64,000 nt of DNA from Actinosynnema sp. ALI-1.44 (lineage in GTDB: Bacteria > Actinomycetota > Actinomycetes > Mycobacteriales > Pseudonocardiaceae), in the NCBI RefSeq assembly GCF_001984155.1, contig NZ_MTQO01000052.1, positions 186,001 through 250,000 on the forward strand, given 5' to 3'. Positions within the stretch are counted from its first letter, which is position 1, and each line of letters starts with the position of its first letter. Shown piece by piece: positions 7,859-16,544 of this stretch. Under the pieces are notes generated by a model. It was not told where the DNA came from and made no database searches. It saw only the letters and a program-made list of their open reading frames with translations. The position numbers were made by a program, and so were the translations under genes.

Positions 7859-8699
7859 GTTCCGCCGGATCCTGCTCGACGGCGCGGTCGTCGAGACCGT
7901 CCGCGACGGTGACGAGCTCGTCGCGGGCGACGGCCGTCGTGTCAAGACCGCCGAGGCGACACACCTGCCGCCGGTCGTTCCGTCCAAAGTGATCGCCGTA
8001 CACCTCAACCACCGCAGCCGGGTGGAGGAGTTCCAGATCAAGCTGGCGGACACGCCGACGTACTTCCACAAGCCGACCTCGGCGTTGAACTCGCACAGGG
8101 GCGCGGTCGTGCGGCCCGAGGGCTGCAAGTGGCTCAACTACGAGGGCGAAGTCGCCATCGTCATCGGGCGGACGTGCCGCAACGTCTCCCCCACCGACGC
8201 CGGGGCGTACATCGCGGGCTACACCATCGCCAACGACTACGGCCTGCACGACTTCCGCGACACCGACGCCGGTTCGATGTTGCGCGTCAAGGGATCCGAC
8301 ACGTTGTGCCCGCTCGGCCCCGGGCTGGTGACCGACTGGGACTTCCGCGGCAAGTACCTGCGGACGTACGTCAACGGGAGCGTGGTCCAGGACGGGTCGA
8401 CCGACGAGATGAAGTGGGACATGCACTACCTCGTCGCCGACATCGCCAGGACGATCACGCTGAACCCCGGTGACGTGCTGCTGTCCGGCACCCCGGCCAA
8501 CTCCCGGCCGGTGCAGCCGGGTGACGTGGTCGACGTGGAGGTCGAAGGCCTCGGCAGGCTGACCAACCACATCGTCTCCGGCCCCACGGCGATCCGCGCG
8601 GACGTCGGCGCGCAGCCGACCGAGTCGGAGGAGGTGCTGTCCACGGCGCTGGGCGGCGACTGGGAGTTCCGCGGCATCCGCCCACCCAGGAAGGCCTGA
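7851..8699 (+). CDS. Fumarylacetoacetate hydrolase-family protein (HpaG-like isomerase/decarboxylase)
   Basis: A 282-residue member of the FAH superfamily. The metal-binding glutamates are in LNYEGEVAIVIG, followed by IANDYGLHDFR and the C-terminal GDVLLSGTPANS motif that is nearly invariant in the family. In meta-cleavage pathways such proteins decarboxylate, hydrate or isomerise the dienoate formed after semialdehyde oxidation. It is coupled to the dioxygenase by an 8-nt overlap and its TGA shares one base with the ATG of the permease. The family also contains acylpyruvate hydrolases, so the exact reaction is inferred from context. Confidence 0.87.
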   Translation: MPEFRRILLDGAVVETVRDGDELVAGDGRRVKTAEATHLPPVVPSKVIAVHLNHRSRVEEFQIKLADTPTYFHKPTSALNSHRGAVVRPEGCKWLNYEGEVAIVIGRTCRNVSPTDAGAYIAGYTIANDYGLHDFRDTDAGSMLRVKGSDTLCPLGPGLVTDWDFRGKYLRTYVNGSVVQDGSTDEMKWDMHYLVADIARTITLNPGDVLLSGTPANSRPVQPGDVVDVEVEGLGRLTNHIVSGPTAIRADVGAQPTESEEVLSTALGGDWEFRGIRPPRKA

Positions 8700-10003
8700 T
8701 GGACACCAGGACCGCGACGCTCAAGCCCAACGCGTTAGGTGTCTTGGGGATTCTGTTCTTCGTGTTGTCGGCACAGGCGCCGCTGACCGGGATCGCCGGT
8801 GCCATGCCGATCGCCATCGCACTGGGCAACGGTCCCGGCGTCCCGGCCGCGTACGCCGTCGCCGGTCTGGTGATCCTGCTGTTCTCGGTCGGTTTCGTGA
8901 CCATGGGCCGTCATGTCGTGAACGCGGGTGCGTTCTACACCTACATCGGCAAAGGACTCGGCAAGACCGCCGGCCGGGTCAGCGCGGGCGTCGCGTTGTT
9001 CGCGTACTGCACGATCCAGGCCGCGATGTACGGGCTGTACGGCGCCACGGTCAGCGGGCTGATCCCGATCGGGGTGCCGTGGTGGGTCTGGACACTGGTG
9101 ACCATGGTGGTCGTGCAGGTGCTCGGCTCTGCCGGGATCGAGATCGGGGCGCGGGTGCTCGCGGTGTTCGTCCTGGCCGAGTTCAGCATCCTGCTGGTGT
9201 TCGGCTTGGTCACACTCGTCAGCGGGGGTGGGCCGGAGGGGCTCGGGGTAGGCGCGAGCTTCTCCCCCAGCGCGCTGTTACAGGGCGCTCCCGGGGTCGC
9301 GTTGATGTTCGCGGTGGCGTCGATGTTCGGCTTCGAGGCCACCGCGATCTACGGCGAGGAGGCCAGGGAGCCGCGGAAAACCGTGCCACGGGCCACGTAT
9401 CTCGCCGTTGTCGTGGTCACCGGGTTCTTCGCCTTCACCTCCTGGATGCTGGTGTCCGCACATGGTGCCTCGAAGGCCGTTGACGCTGCCGGTGCCGCGT
9501 TGGGCGGCGGCGACTCCACGGTGTTCGTGTTCGCACCGATCGCCGAGCAGTTCGGCGGCTGGGTCACCAGCGTCCTGCCGATCCTGCTGGCGACGTCGTT
9601 GTTCGCCGGGATACTGGCGTTCCACAACTCCGCCAACCGGTATCTGTTCTCACTCGGGCGTGATCGCCTGCTGCACAGCAAAGTCTGCTCGCTCAACAAG
9701 CGCAAGGCGCCGTGGTTCGCCGGGTTCGTGCAGACCGTGATCGCGATCGTGCTGGTCGTGCCGTTCGCCGTGGCGGGTCAGGATCCTGTACTGACGTTGT
9801 TCTCGTGGTTCAGCGGTGTGGCCGTGCTGGCCATGATGGTGCTTTATCTGCTGACTTCGGCGTCGGTGGTCGTCTTCTTCCGGCGTACCCGGCTGGACAC
9901 GCGCCCGTGGCAGACGATGATCGCGCCCGGTCTCGGTGCGCTCGGCATCGCGGGGGCGATCGCGGTGATTCTGGCCAACTTCACCACGTTGATCGGAGGT
10001 TGA
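8699..10003 (+). CDS. APC-superfamily amino acid/amine permease
   Basis: A 434-residue integral membrane protein with about twelve hydrophobic segments. The N-terminal LFFVLSAQAPLTGIAG segment and FGFEATAIYGEEAREP, the conserved loop after helix 6, place it in the amino acid-polyamine-organocation superfamily. Its start codon overlaps the preceding stop (TGATG), so it is translated with the meta-cleavage genes. Position in a cluster with gamma-glutamylation enzymes makes it the probable importer of the amine, as PuuP is for putrescine; this is inference from context. Confidence 0.88.
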   Translation: MDTRTATLKPNALGVLGILFFVLSAQAPLTGIAGAMPIAIALGNGPGVPAAYAVAGLVILLFSVGFVTMGRHVVNAGAFYTYIGKGLGKTAGRVSAGVALFAYCTIQAAMYGLYGATVSGLIPIGVPWWVWTLVTMVVVQVLGSAGIEIGARVLAVFVLAEFSILLVFGLVTLVSGGGPEGLGVGASFSPSALLQGAPGVALMFAVASMFGFEATAIYGEEAREPRKTVPRATYLAVVVVTGFFAFTSWMLVSAHGASKAVDAAGAALGGGDSTVFVFAPIAEQFGGWVTSVLPILLATSLFAGILAFHNSANRYLFSLGRDRLLHSKVCSLNKRKAPWFAGFVQTVIAIVLVVPFAVAGQDPVLTLFSWFSGVAVLAMMVLYLLTSASVVVFFRRTRLDTRPWQTMIAPGLGALGIAGAIAVILANFTTLIGG

Positions 10004-10004
10004 C

Positions 10005-11468
10005 GTGACGCACGACGAGTGGCTCGCGCTGGCGAAAACCCTGGAGTTCCCCGGCGCGCACCACATAGACGGCGGCGACGTGACCGGGACGCGCACGTTC
10101 CCGGTGACATCCCCGCGCGACGGCCAGGTCCTCGCCGACGTGGCCGACGCGCAGCAGTCCGAAGTGGATGGCGCGGTGGCCGCGGCCCGGTGGGCTTTCG
10201 ACGAAGGCCCGTGGCCCCGGCTGGCGCCCGCCGAACGCGGCCTGGTGCTGCTGAGGATCGCGGACCTGCTGGAACAGCACAGGGAAACGCTTGCGCTGAC
10301 GATCAGCCTGGAGATGGGCAAACCGATCTCCGAGGCGTACGGCATCGAACTGCGCGCCACGATCAACACGTTCCGGTGGTACGGCCAACTCGCGGACAAG
10401 CTCAACGACGCCGTGCCGCAGACCGCGTCGGATTCCTTGGCGCTGGTCACCCGTGAACCCGCCGGGGTGGTGGGTGCCGTTGTGCCGTGGAACTTCCCGT
10501 TGACGTTGGCCTCGTGGAAGATCGCTCCGGCGTTGGCGGCCGGGTGCACGGTCGTGCTGAAGCCGTCGGAGTTCTCGCCGTTGTCGGCGTTGACGGTCGG
10601 CAGGCTGGCCACCGAGGCCGGGCTGCCGCCGGGCGTGCTGAACGTGGTCGCGGGCGACGGACCGACCGCGGGGCGGGCGATCGGGCTGCACCCGGACGTC
10701 GACGTGCTCGCGTTCACCGGGTCCGGCGCGGTCGGCCGGGAATTCCTGCGGTACTCGGCGGATTCCAACCTCAAGCGGGTGTGGCTGGAGCTGGGCGGCA
10801 AGTCGCCGAACATCATCCTGCCGGACGCCCCGGACCTCGACCGCGCCGCCGCGACGGCCGCGTGGGGCATCTTCTTCAACCAGGGCGAGATGTGCACGGC
10901 GCCGTCACGCCTGCTCGTGCACTCGTCCGTGGCCGAGCAGGTGACCGAGGCGGTGGTGCAACGGGCGCGCACGCTGCGCGTCGGGGATCCGCTCGACCCG
11001 GTCACCGAGATGGGTGCGTTGGTCAGCACGGGGCATGTAGATCGCGTGCTCGGCTACGTCCAGAGCGGGCAGGACGAGGGCGCGCGGTTGCGCTCAGGTG
11101 GTTCACGCGCGGGCAATTCCGTGCAGCCCACGGTGTTCGACCAGGTGACGCCGGAGATGCGGATCGCGCGGGAGGAGATCTTCGGGCCGGTGTTGTCGAT
11201 CATGACGTTCGACACCGTCGACGAGGCCGTGTCGCTGGCGAACGGCACCGAATACGGCCTGGCAGCGGGATTGTGGACGTCGGATCTGTCCACAGCGCAC
11301 ACGGTGTCGCGTGCGTTGCGGGCCGGGACGGTGTGGGTCAACTGCTACGAGGAGGGTGACCTGACCGTGCCCTTCGGCGGGATGAAGCAGTCCGGCAACG
11401 GGCGGGACAAGTCGTGGCACGCACTGGAGAAGTACACCGAGCTGAAGACGACGTGGATCCAGTTGTGA
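10005..11468 (+). CDS. Aldehyde dehydrogenase, PuuC-like
   Basis: A 487-residue aldehyde dehydrogenase with complete catalytic set: Asn in VVPWNFPL, Glu in LELGGKSPN and Cys in NQGEMCTAPS. It begins at the GTG at 10005, one base after the permease stop. It differs from the dehydrogenase at 5548 and most resembles the gamma-glutamyl-aminobutyraldehyde dehydrogenase type, though that subgroup is hard to tell by eye. The immediate 3' neighbour, overlapping by 4 nt (GTGA), is a gamma-glutamyl hydrolase, exactly as expected if it oxidises a gamma-glutamylated aldehyde to the acid before deglutamylation. No amine oxidase (PuuB) is present in the window. Confidence 0.85.
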   Translation: MTHDEWLALAKTLEFPGAHHIDGGDVTGTRTFPVTSPRDGQVLADVADAQQSEVDGAVAAARWAFDEGPWPRLAPAERGLVLLRIADLLEQHRETLALTISLEMGKPISEAYGIELRATINTFRWYGQLADKLNDAVPQTASDSLALVTREPAGVVGAVVPWNFPLTLASWKIAPALAAGCTVVLKPSEFSPLSALTVGRLATEAGLPPGVLNVVAGDGPTAGRAIGLHPDVDVLAFTGSGAVGREFLRYSADSNLKRVWLELGGKSPNIILPDAPDLDRAAATAAWGIFFNQGEMCTAPSRLLVHSSVAEQVTEAVVQRARTLRVGDPLDPVTEMGALVSTGHVDRVLGYVQSGQDEGARLRSGGSRAGNSVQPTVFDQVTPEMRIAREEIFGPVLSIMTFDTVDEAVSLANGTEYGLAAGLWTSDLSTAHTVSRALRAGTVWVNCYEEGDLTVPFGGMKQSGNGRDKSWHALEKYTELKTTWIQL

Positions 11469-12130
11469 GGCCGTTGATCGCGATCCCGGCCCGGTTCTCC
11501 GCGTCGGCGTCCGCGTTGCGCCACGCGGCGGAGGTCAACGCGCGAGCGCTGGTCGAAGCCGTGTGGCGGGCAGGCGGCGAGCCCGTGTCGATCCATCCCG
11601 CCGCAGGTGAGGTCGCGTCCCGGCTCAAGCGGTTCGACGGCGTGCTCCTACCGGGCGGAGGGGACATCTCACCGGATCGCTACGGCGGCGCGGCGCACGA
11701 GTCGGTGTACGACGTCGACGCGATCCAGGACGAGTTCGACCTGGCCGTCGCCGGGGAAACGGTGAACTCGGGCAAACCGTTGCTGGCGATCTGCCGTGGC
11801 CTCCAGGTGGTGAACGTCGCGTTGGGCGGCACGCTGCACACGGACGCACCGGGGCACCGGCATGTCGTGCACCCGGTCGCGCTGAGCGGGACGGTCGCCG
11901 AGATCACTGGCGTCGAGAAGATCGACGCCTCGTGCTACCACCACCAGCACATCGACACGCTGGGCGCGGGCCTGGACGTCACCGCACGCGCGGCGGACGG
12001 CACCGTCGAAGCTGTGGAGCTGACGGGGAGCGCGGGCTGGTTCGTCGCCGTGCAATGGCATCCCGAAGATTCCGCGGCCACGGACCCCGCTCAGCAACGT
12101 CTGTTCGACGCGCTGGTCGGTCAGGCCTGA
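11465..12130 (+). CDS. puuD: PuuD-like gamma-glutamyl hydrolase (class I glutamine amidotransferase fold)
   Basis: A 221-residue peptidase C26-type protein. The nucleophile is the Cys in LAICRGLQVVNV, and the partner histidine and glutamate are in AVQWHPEDS. PuuD removes glutamate from gamma-glutamyl-GABA. The GTG at 11465 overlaps the preceding stop and gives VRPLIAIPAR, the expected first strand; a longer frame to 11414 would overlap the dehydrogenase. Its stop runs 10 bp into the end of the convergent MarR gene. The presence of both a glutamylating and a deglutamylating enzyme is the best evidence for a gamma-glutamyl cycle in this island. Confidence 0.88.
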   Translation: MRPLIAIPARFSASASALRHAAEVNARALVEAVWRAGGEPVSIHPAAGEVASRLKRFDGVLLPGGGDISPDRYGGAAHESVYDVDAIQDEFDLAVAGETVNSGKPLLAICRGLQVVNVALGGTLHTDAPGHRHVVHPVALSGTVAEITGVEKIDASCYHHQHIDTLGAGLDVTARAADGTVEAVELTGSAGWFVAVQWHPEDSAATDPAQQRLFDALVGQA

Positions 12131-12699
12131 TTCTTCGGGCGCCTGCCGCTGCGGCGGGGCGGCGGGGTGCTGCCCGCCAGCAGCTCCTGACGGCGTTCGT
12201 CGCCGTACATCTCGATCTGGCGCACGACCTTGCGCAGCGATTCGGCGGTGCCGCGGCACTCCTCCAGGCTGAGCTGTTTGGTCACGAAGACCTCTTCGGC
12301 GTTGAACGCCGGGAAGATCCGCCGCATCAGCCGTTCGCCGTCCTCGGTCAGGCTGAGCAGCACGAGCCTGCCGTCCGACGGGTGCCCGGCGCGCCGGACG
12401 AAACCGCGTGACTCCAGCGTTTTCGCCACACCGGTGAGGGTTCCCTTGGAGATCCCGGCTTCCTCGGCGACGTGCCTGGTCTCCGACTCGCCCCAGATCC
12501 AGATCACCCAGAGCACCACGAAGGTCGTCCACGACAGGTCGACCTCGCGCAGCACAGTGCCTTCCACGTGCTGCCGGACGGCCATCGCCGCGCGGTGGAT
12601 GTTGGCGACCGCGGCCATCTGCTCGCGGCTGATCGAGATCCCGCCGAGCTTGGCCTCGGCCAGTTTCTCGGCCTCACTGATCGATCGGTGGCCTGGCAC
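12121..12699 (-). CDS. MarR-family transcriptional regulator
   Basis: A 192-residue winged-helix protein with the MarR landmarks: the recognition-helix region ISKGTLTGVAKTLESRG and the wing HPSDGRLVLLSLTEDG. The GTG at 12699 is preferred because a TACACT -10 box ends 6 nt upstream, as in leaderless actinomycete messages; the frame is open to 12783. A 10-bp inverted repeat covers the -35 region, suggesting autoregulation. It closes the catabolic island convergently and is a candidate ligand-responsive repressor for it, though the operators at 3384 and 3480 do not match its own palindrome. Confidence 0.85.
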   Translation of the reverse strand: MPGHRSISEAEKLAEAKLGGISISREQMAAVANIHRAAMAVRQHVEGTVLREVDLSWTTFVVLWVIWIWGESETRHVAEEAGISKGTLTGVAKTLESRGFVRRAGHPSDGRLVLLSLTEDGERLMRRIFPAFNAEEVFVTKQLSLEECRGTAESLRKVVRQIEMYGDERRQELLAGSTPPPRRSGRRPKNQA

Positions 12700-12705
12700 G
12701 ACGAC

Positions 12706-12746
12706 AGTGTACTGGCCGGTGATCGGCCTGGACGTTCGTCCAGGCC
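12706..12746 (-). promoter_or_regulatory. Promoter and palindrome upstream of the MarR gene
   Basis: The arms GGCCTGGACG (12725-12734) and CGTCCAGGCC (12737-12746) are perfect reverse complements separated by TT. The inner arm overlaps the expected -35 position of a promoter whose -10 is TACACT (12711-12706, minus strand). The location fits negative autoregulation by the MarR protein. Confidence 0.55.
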
Positions 12747-12907
12747 GGACACAGTGGGGATCTCCCACCCGGCCGTCCATCAAGGTAGGTTAGGCTTGGA
12801 CGGCCGCTACCAGGCCACGACGATCGCGACCGCCCAGATGCTGCAGGCCCCGGATGTCGTTGGCGTCCCTTGGCTGCTGGACCAGCTCAAGCCGACGCTC
12901 GCCAAGG

Positions 12908-15508
12908 TCAACGGCGGTTGACGAACGGAGCGAGCAGGCCCAGAGCACGGGCGCGGGCGACGGCCTCGGCACGGCGATGGACACCGAGCTTGCGGTAGAG
13001 GTTGCGCAGGTGGGTTTTGACCGTGTTCGGGGAGACGGACAGCTCGACGGCGATTTCCGGCGCCGACAGGTTGGTCGGCAGGTAGCGCAGCACCCGGATC
13101 TCGCTGTCGCTGAGCGGTTCGAGCGGCGGCGACGCGGACGGTGCGGGTGTGGGGCTTCGTCCGGTGAGCAGGTTGCGGATCTCGGCGACGAGTGCGGCGT
13201 GCCGGGTGTCGTTGTGCCTGGCGAGCAGGTCCGGTGTGGGGTGCAGCAGGAACCAGATCAACGCGCCGTCGGGTTCGGCCAGGTCGAGCGCGCGTTCCAG
13301 GGCGCGTCCCGCGTCCTCGGGTTCGCCGAGCGTGTCCCTGGCGATCGCTTCCAGCAGGAACGCCTGTGTCCGCCGGGTCGGTGAGACAGGCGGAGCGGAG
13401 CCGTCGAGAACCGGGGCGAGCGCGGCGGACGCGGCGTGGGCGTCGGACTGGGCGAGCCGGAGCACCGCCAGGGTTATCCGCATCTCCCCCAGGTCCCGAT
13501 CGTGTTCGTCCAGTCCGGCGAGGACACGCGCGGCGTGCTGGATCTCCCCGGCCCGCACGAAAGCCTGCAGGTGCAGCGCCCGCATCGCCGTGTTCAACTG
13601 CGTGGGTTCGGCCAGCAGACCGGCCAGCCGTTCGGCACCGTGGAACGCGGCCAGCGCCGCGGCTTCCCGCCCGTGCGCCATTTCCAGCATCGCGCTGACG
13701 TGGCGGATCCCCAGTCCCGCCAGCGGCTGGGCGTTGGCCCTGATCGTGCGTTCGGCACGTTGGACCCAGGTTTCCGACTCGTCGAGCCGTCCTTGCCATG
13801 CCCGTACCGCGCCGAGCGTCATGTACGCCACCCCGGCGGCCGGTTCTTCGGTCCAGCCGTGCCGGTGAGCCAGATCCACTGCCCGCGTGCCGTGGTCGGC
13901 TGCCCGCTCGAAGGACAGGAAGAACTCGTTCGCCGCCTGACAGGCAAGACCGCTGAACTCCAGGTACGGCCGCCGCAACCGTTGGGCCAGTGCGCGGCCC
14001 AACTCCAGGTGCCGCCGCGCCTCGCCGAAACTGGCGGTCCAGTACTCGGCGCTGTCAAGGCTGATCAACGCGAACGCGCGCAGGTCCTCGGCCAGCCACG
14101 CCACGTCCTCCGCCTCGACCATCTCCTGCAGCTGACGTCCCCGCTCCGCCATCGCGACCAGGTTTCCCCGCCTGCGGGCCAGCATCAGCCGAACGATGCC
14201 CAGCAGGAGCCGCGCGTGGCCGCGTCGTGCGGCGGGCACCGAATCGGCGGTCCGCTCGGCCAGACCGAGGTACTTCTGTGCCGTTTCCACCGATCCGTGC
14301 GCGAGTTCGTCCACGGCGAACAGGGCCGCGAGCACGCTGTCCGCCGCGATCACGTCATCGGGGAACCCGATGAGCAGGTCGTGTGCGGTGGCCGCCGCGC
14401 CGTCGAGGTGCATGACCGGCCCGTGTTCGGTGAGCAGACTGGTGGCCAGTGGCCAGTCCCGCGCGGCCTGGGCGTGCCGGATCGCCTCGACCGCCTGCCC
14501 GTGCGCAGCGAACCAGCCGGCGGCTTTCCGGTGCAGTACGGCCGGATCGGCCGACGCGGTGCGGCGCAGCTCCAACCGCAGCAGGTCGGCGAACAACCCG
14601 TGATAGCGGAACCACGACCGGGTCGCGTCCACCGCGGTCACGAAAGCGTTCGACTGCTCCAGGTCCTGCAGTATCCGCTCGCCACCGCCGCGTCCGGTGA
14701 GCAGATCTGCGAGCTCGCCGTTCACCCGCCCGAGCAGGGAAGTCCGCAGCAGCAGCTCGCGCACCGCGTCCGGCTGCCGTTCCAGCACCTCGCTGAGCAG
14801 GTACTCGGCCACGGTCCGCTCGCTGCCGGAGAACTCGGCCACGAACCGGTCCGGGTCCGGGTGCCCGGCGAGGGACAACGCCGCGAGGCGCAGACCCGCC
14901 GCCCAGCCCTCGGTCCGTTCCCACAGCGCGGCCGAGGCCGACGCGGACACCTCCACCCCGACCGCGGCCAGCAGCTGCCGGGCCTCCTCCAGTGAGAACC
15001 GCAGGTCGGTTCCGCGGATCTCGGTCAGCTCGCCGTCCAGCCGCACGCGGTGCAGCCCCAGCCGGACGTCGTGCCGGGTGACCAGGACGAACCGCAGCGC
15101 CGACGGCGCGCGCATCACCAGGAGTTCCAGCTGGCCGCGTGCCTCGGCCGAACCGAGTTCGTGCACGTCGTCGAGCACCAGCCAGACCCGGTCGGTCAAC
15201 GCCGCCAAGTCGGTCAACAGGCGCTCGACGAGTTCCCAGCCGTCCAGATCCGGCGCCGCCGTCAGTGCCCGCACCAGCGCCGAGCCGGGGACGGTCGCGC
15301 GGAGCGCGTCGAGCACCGACAGCCAGAACCGCTGCGGGTCATGTTCGTCGTGCCCGACCGTGACCCACGCGACGTCGACACCCACCTGGTCGACCCACGA
15401 CCGGACCAGGACTGTCTTGCCGCTGCCCGCGGGCGCCGACACCACGGCCACCCGGGCAGAGCGCGTGAGTCGCTCGGCCAACCCGGGCCGCGGCACGACG
15501 CTCTTCAT
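12908..15508 (-). CDS. Large ATP-binding LuxR-family regulator (MalT-like)
   Basis: An 866-residue STAND-type regulator. The Walker A motif APAGSGKT is near residues 25-32 and LVLDDVHEL is the Walker B strand. The middle is a long helical repeat region resembling the MalT tetratricopeptide-like sensor. The last 70 residues form a LuxR helix-turn-helix (LSDSEIRVLRYL, SPNTVKTHLRNLYRKLGV). Such proteins bind ATP and an inducer, oligomerise and activate transcription. It is divergent from the alcohol dehydrogenase at 15609 with a 100-bp gap, so that gene is a likely target. The inducer cannot be told from sequence. Confidence 0.92.
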   Translation of the reverse strand: MKSVVPRPGLAERLTRSARVAVVSAPAGSGKTVLVRSWVDQVGVDVAWVTVGHDEHDPQRFWLSVLDALRATVPGSALVRALTAAPDLDGWELVERLLTDLAALTDRVWLVLDDVHELGSAEARGQLELLVMRAPSALRFVLVTRHDVRLGLHRVRLDGELTEIRGTDLRFSLEEARQLLAAVGVEVSASASAALWERTEGWAAGLRLAALSLAGHPDPDRFVAEFSGSERTVAEYLLSEVLERQPDAVRELLLRTSLLGRVNGELADLLTGRGGGERILQDLEQSNAFVTAVDATRSWFRYHGLFADLLRLELRRTASADPAVLHRKAAGWFAAHGQAVEAIRHAQAARDWPLATSLLTEHGPVMHLDGAAATAHDLLIGFPDDVIAADSVLAALFAVDELAHGSVETAQKYLGLAERTADSVPAARRGHARLLLGIVRLMLARRRGNLVAMAERGRQLQEMVEAEDVAWLAEDLRAFALISLDSAEYWTASFGEARRHLELGRALAQRLRRPYLEFSGLACQAANEFFLSFERAADHGTRAVDLAHRHGWTEEPAAGVAYMTLGAVRAWQGRLDESETWVQRAERTIRANAQPLAGLGIRHVSAMLEMAHGREAAALAAFHGAERLAGLLAEPTQLNTAMRALHLQAFVRAGEIQHAARVLAGLDEHDRDLGEMRITLAVLRLAQSDAHAASAALAPVLDGSAPPVSPTRRTQAFLLEAIARDTLGEPEDAGRALERALDLAEPDGALIWFLLHPTPDLLARHNDTRHAALVAEIRNLLTGRSPTPAPSASPPLEPLSDSEIRVLRYLPTNLSAPEIAVELSVSPNTVKTHLRNLYRKLGVHRRAEAVARARALGLLAPFVNRR

Positions 15509-15608
15509 GATGAGATCAAATCACCCTGATGGGGTGAGGCTCGCTCACCCCGTCCGCCCGGAGAGTGGGCGTCGAACACGGGCACTGACGTACCAGGGAG
15601 CACTCAGC

Positions 15609-16544
15609 ATGCGAGCGGTCGTGAACACCGACGACGGAATCCGCACCATCGACGTCGACGAGCCCGGCGGACCCGGTGTCCGGCTGTCCGTCGCCGCTGC
15701 CGGGATCTGCGGCACCGACGTCCAGTTCGCCGGGTTCGGCATGACGGGCTTCGTCTACGGCCACGAGTTCGCCGGGGTGGACGACACCGGACGGCCTTAC
15801 TTCGTCGAGCCGACCATCTACGGCGGTGAGTGCGACGAGTGCCGTGACGGCAACCCCCAGCGGTGCACCGAACCCGGCCAGGGAAACCTCGGCGTCTTCT
15901 CCGACGGCGGGATGGCCGAGACCGTCGTGGTGCCGGAGTACACGCTGCTCGCGCTGCCCCCGCAACTGGACGTGAAGGACGCCTGCCTGATCGAGCCGGG
16001 CGCGGTCGCCTGGCACGCGGTGCGCCGGGCACAGGTGCAGCCGGGAGAACGTGTTCTCGTGGTCGGTGGGGGCACGATCGGGCTCCTCGCCGCGGCCACC
16101 GCCCAGCACCACGGTTTCGACGTCGATGTGGACACTCGGCACAGCCATCAGCGGGCCGCGGCCGAGCGATTGGGATTCGGCACGCCGAGCGGCGACTACG
16201 ACGTGGTGATCGACGCGGCTGGCAGCGATTCCAGCCTCGCCTCGTCCGCGCGAGCGGCCCGGCGCGGAGGCCGGATCGTGCCCTTGGGCGTCTACATGGA
16301 CACGATGCCGATCCCCGGCACCGCGATCAGCCAGGTCAAGGAACTCTCCTACGTCAACAGCATCGCCTACGGCCGCCACGACGGAGTCCGCGAAGTCGAG
16401 GAAGTCGCCGCCATGCTGGTCAAGAAGCCCGACCTCGCGCGGACGCTCATCACCCACCGGTTCCCGATCGAGGACGCCGGGGAGGCGTTCCGCGTCGCGG
16501 CCGACCGCGCCGCCGGAGCGATCAAGGTGGTCATCGAACCCTGA
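15609..16544 (+). CDS. Zinc-dependent medium-chain alcohol/polyol dehydrogenase
   Basis: A 311-residue MDR-family dehydrogenase, a little shorter than the usual 340. The catalytic zinc site is marked by ICGTDV and GHEFAG, the Rossmann motif is VVGGGTIGLLAA, and the structural zinc loop reads GGECDECRDGNPQRC, where the first of the usual four cysteines is replaced, so that site may be weak. GGGAG lies upstream of the ATG at 15609. It probably oxidises a secondary alcohol or polyol with NAD(P). Its 3' end overlaps the convergent radical SAM gene by 14 bp. Confidence 0.87.
   Translation: MRAVVNTDDGIRTIDVDEPGGPGVRLSVAAAGICGTDVQFAGFGMTGFVYGHEFAGVDDTGRPYFVEPTIYGGECDECRDGNPQRCTEPGQGNLGVFSDGGMAETVVVPEYTLLALPPQLDVKDACLIEPGAVAWHAVRRAQVQPGERVLVVGGGTIGLLAAATAQHHGFDVDVDTRHSHQRAAAERLGFGTPSGDYDVVIDAAGSDSSLASSARAARRGGRIVPLGVYMDTMPIPGTAISQVKELSYVNSIAYGRHDGVREVEEVAAMLVKKPDLARTLITHRFPIEDAGEAFRVAADRAAGAIKVVIEP

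Noticed and set aside
12784-12800. Possible iron-regulator (DtxR/IdeR) box
   Set aside because: Only the left half (TAGGTTAGG) is present and there is no intact gene downstream.
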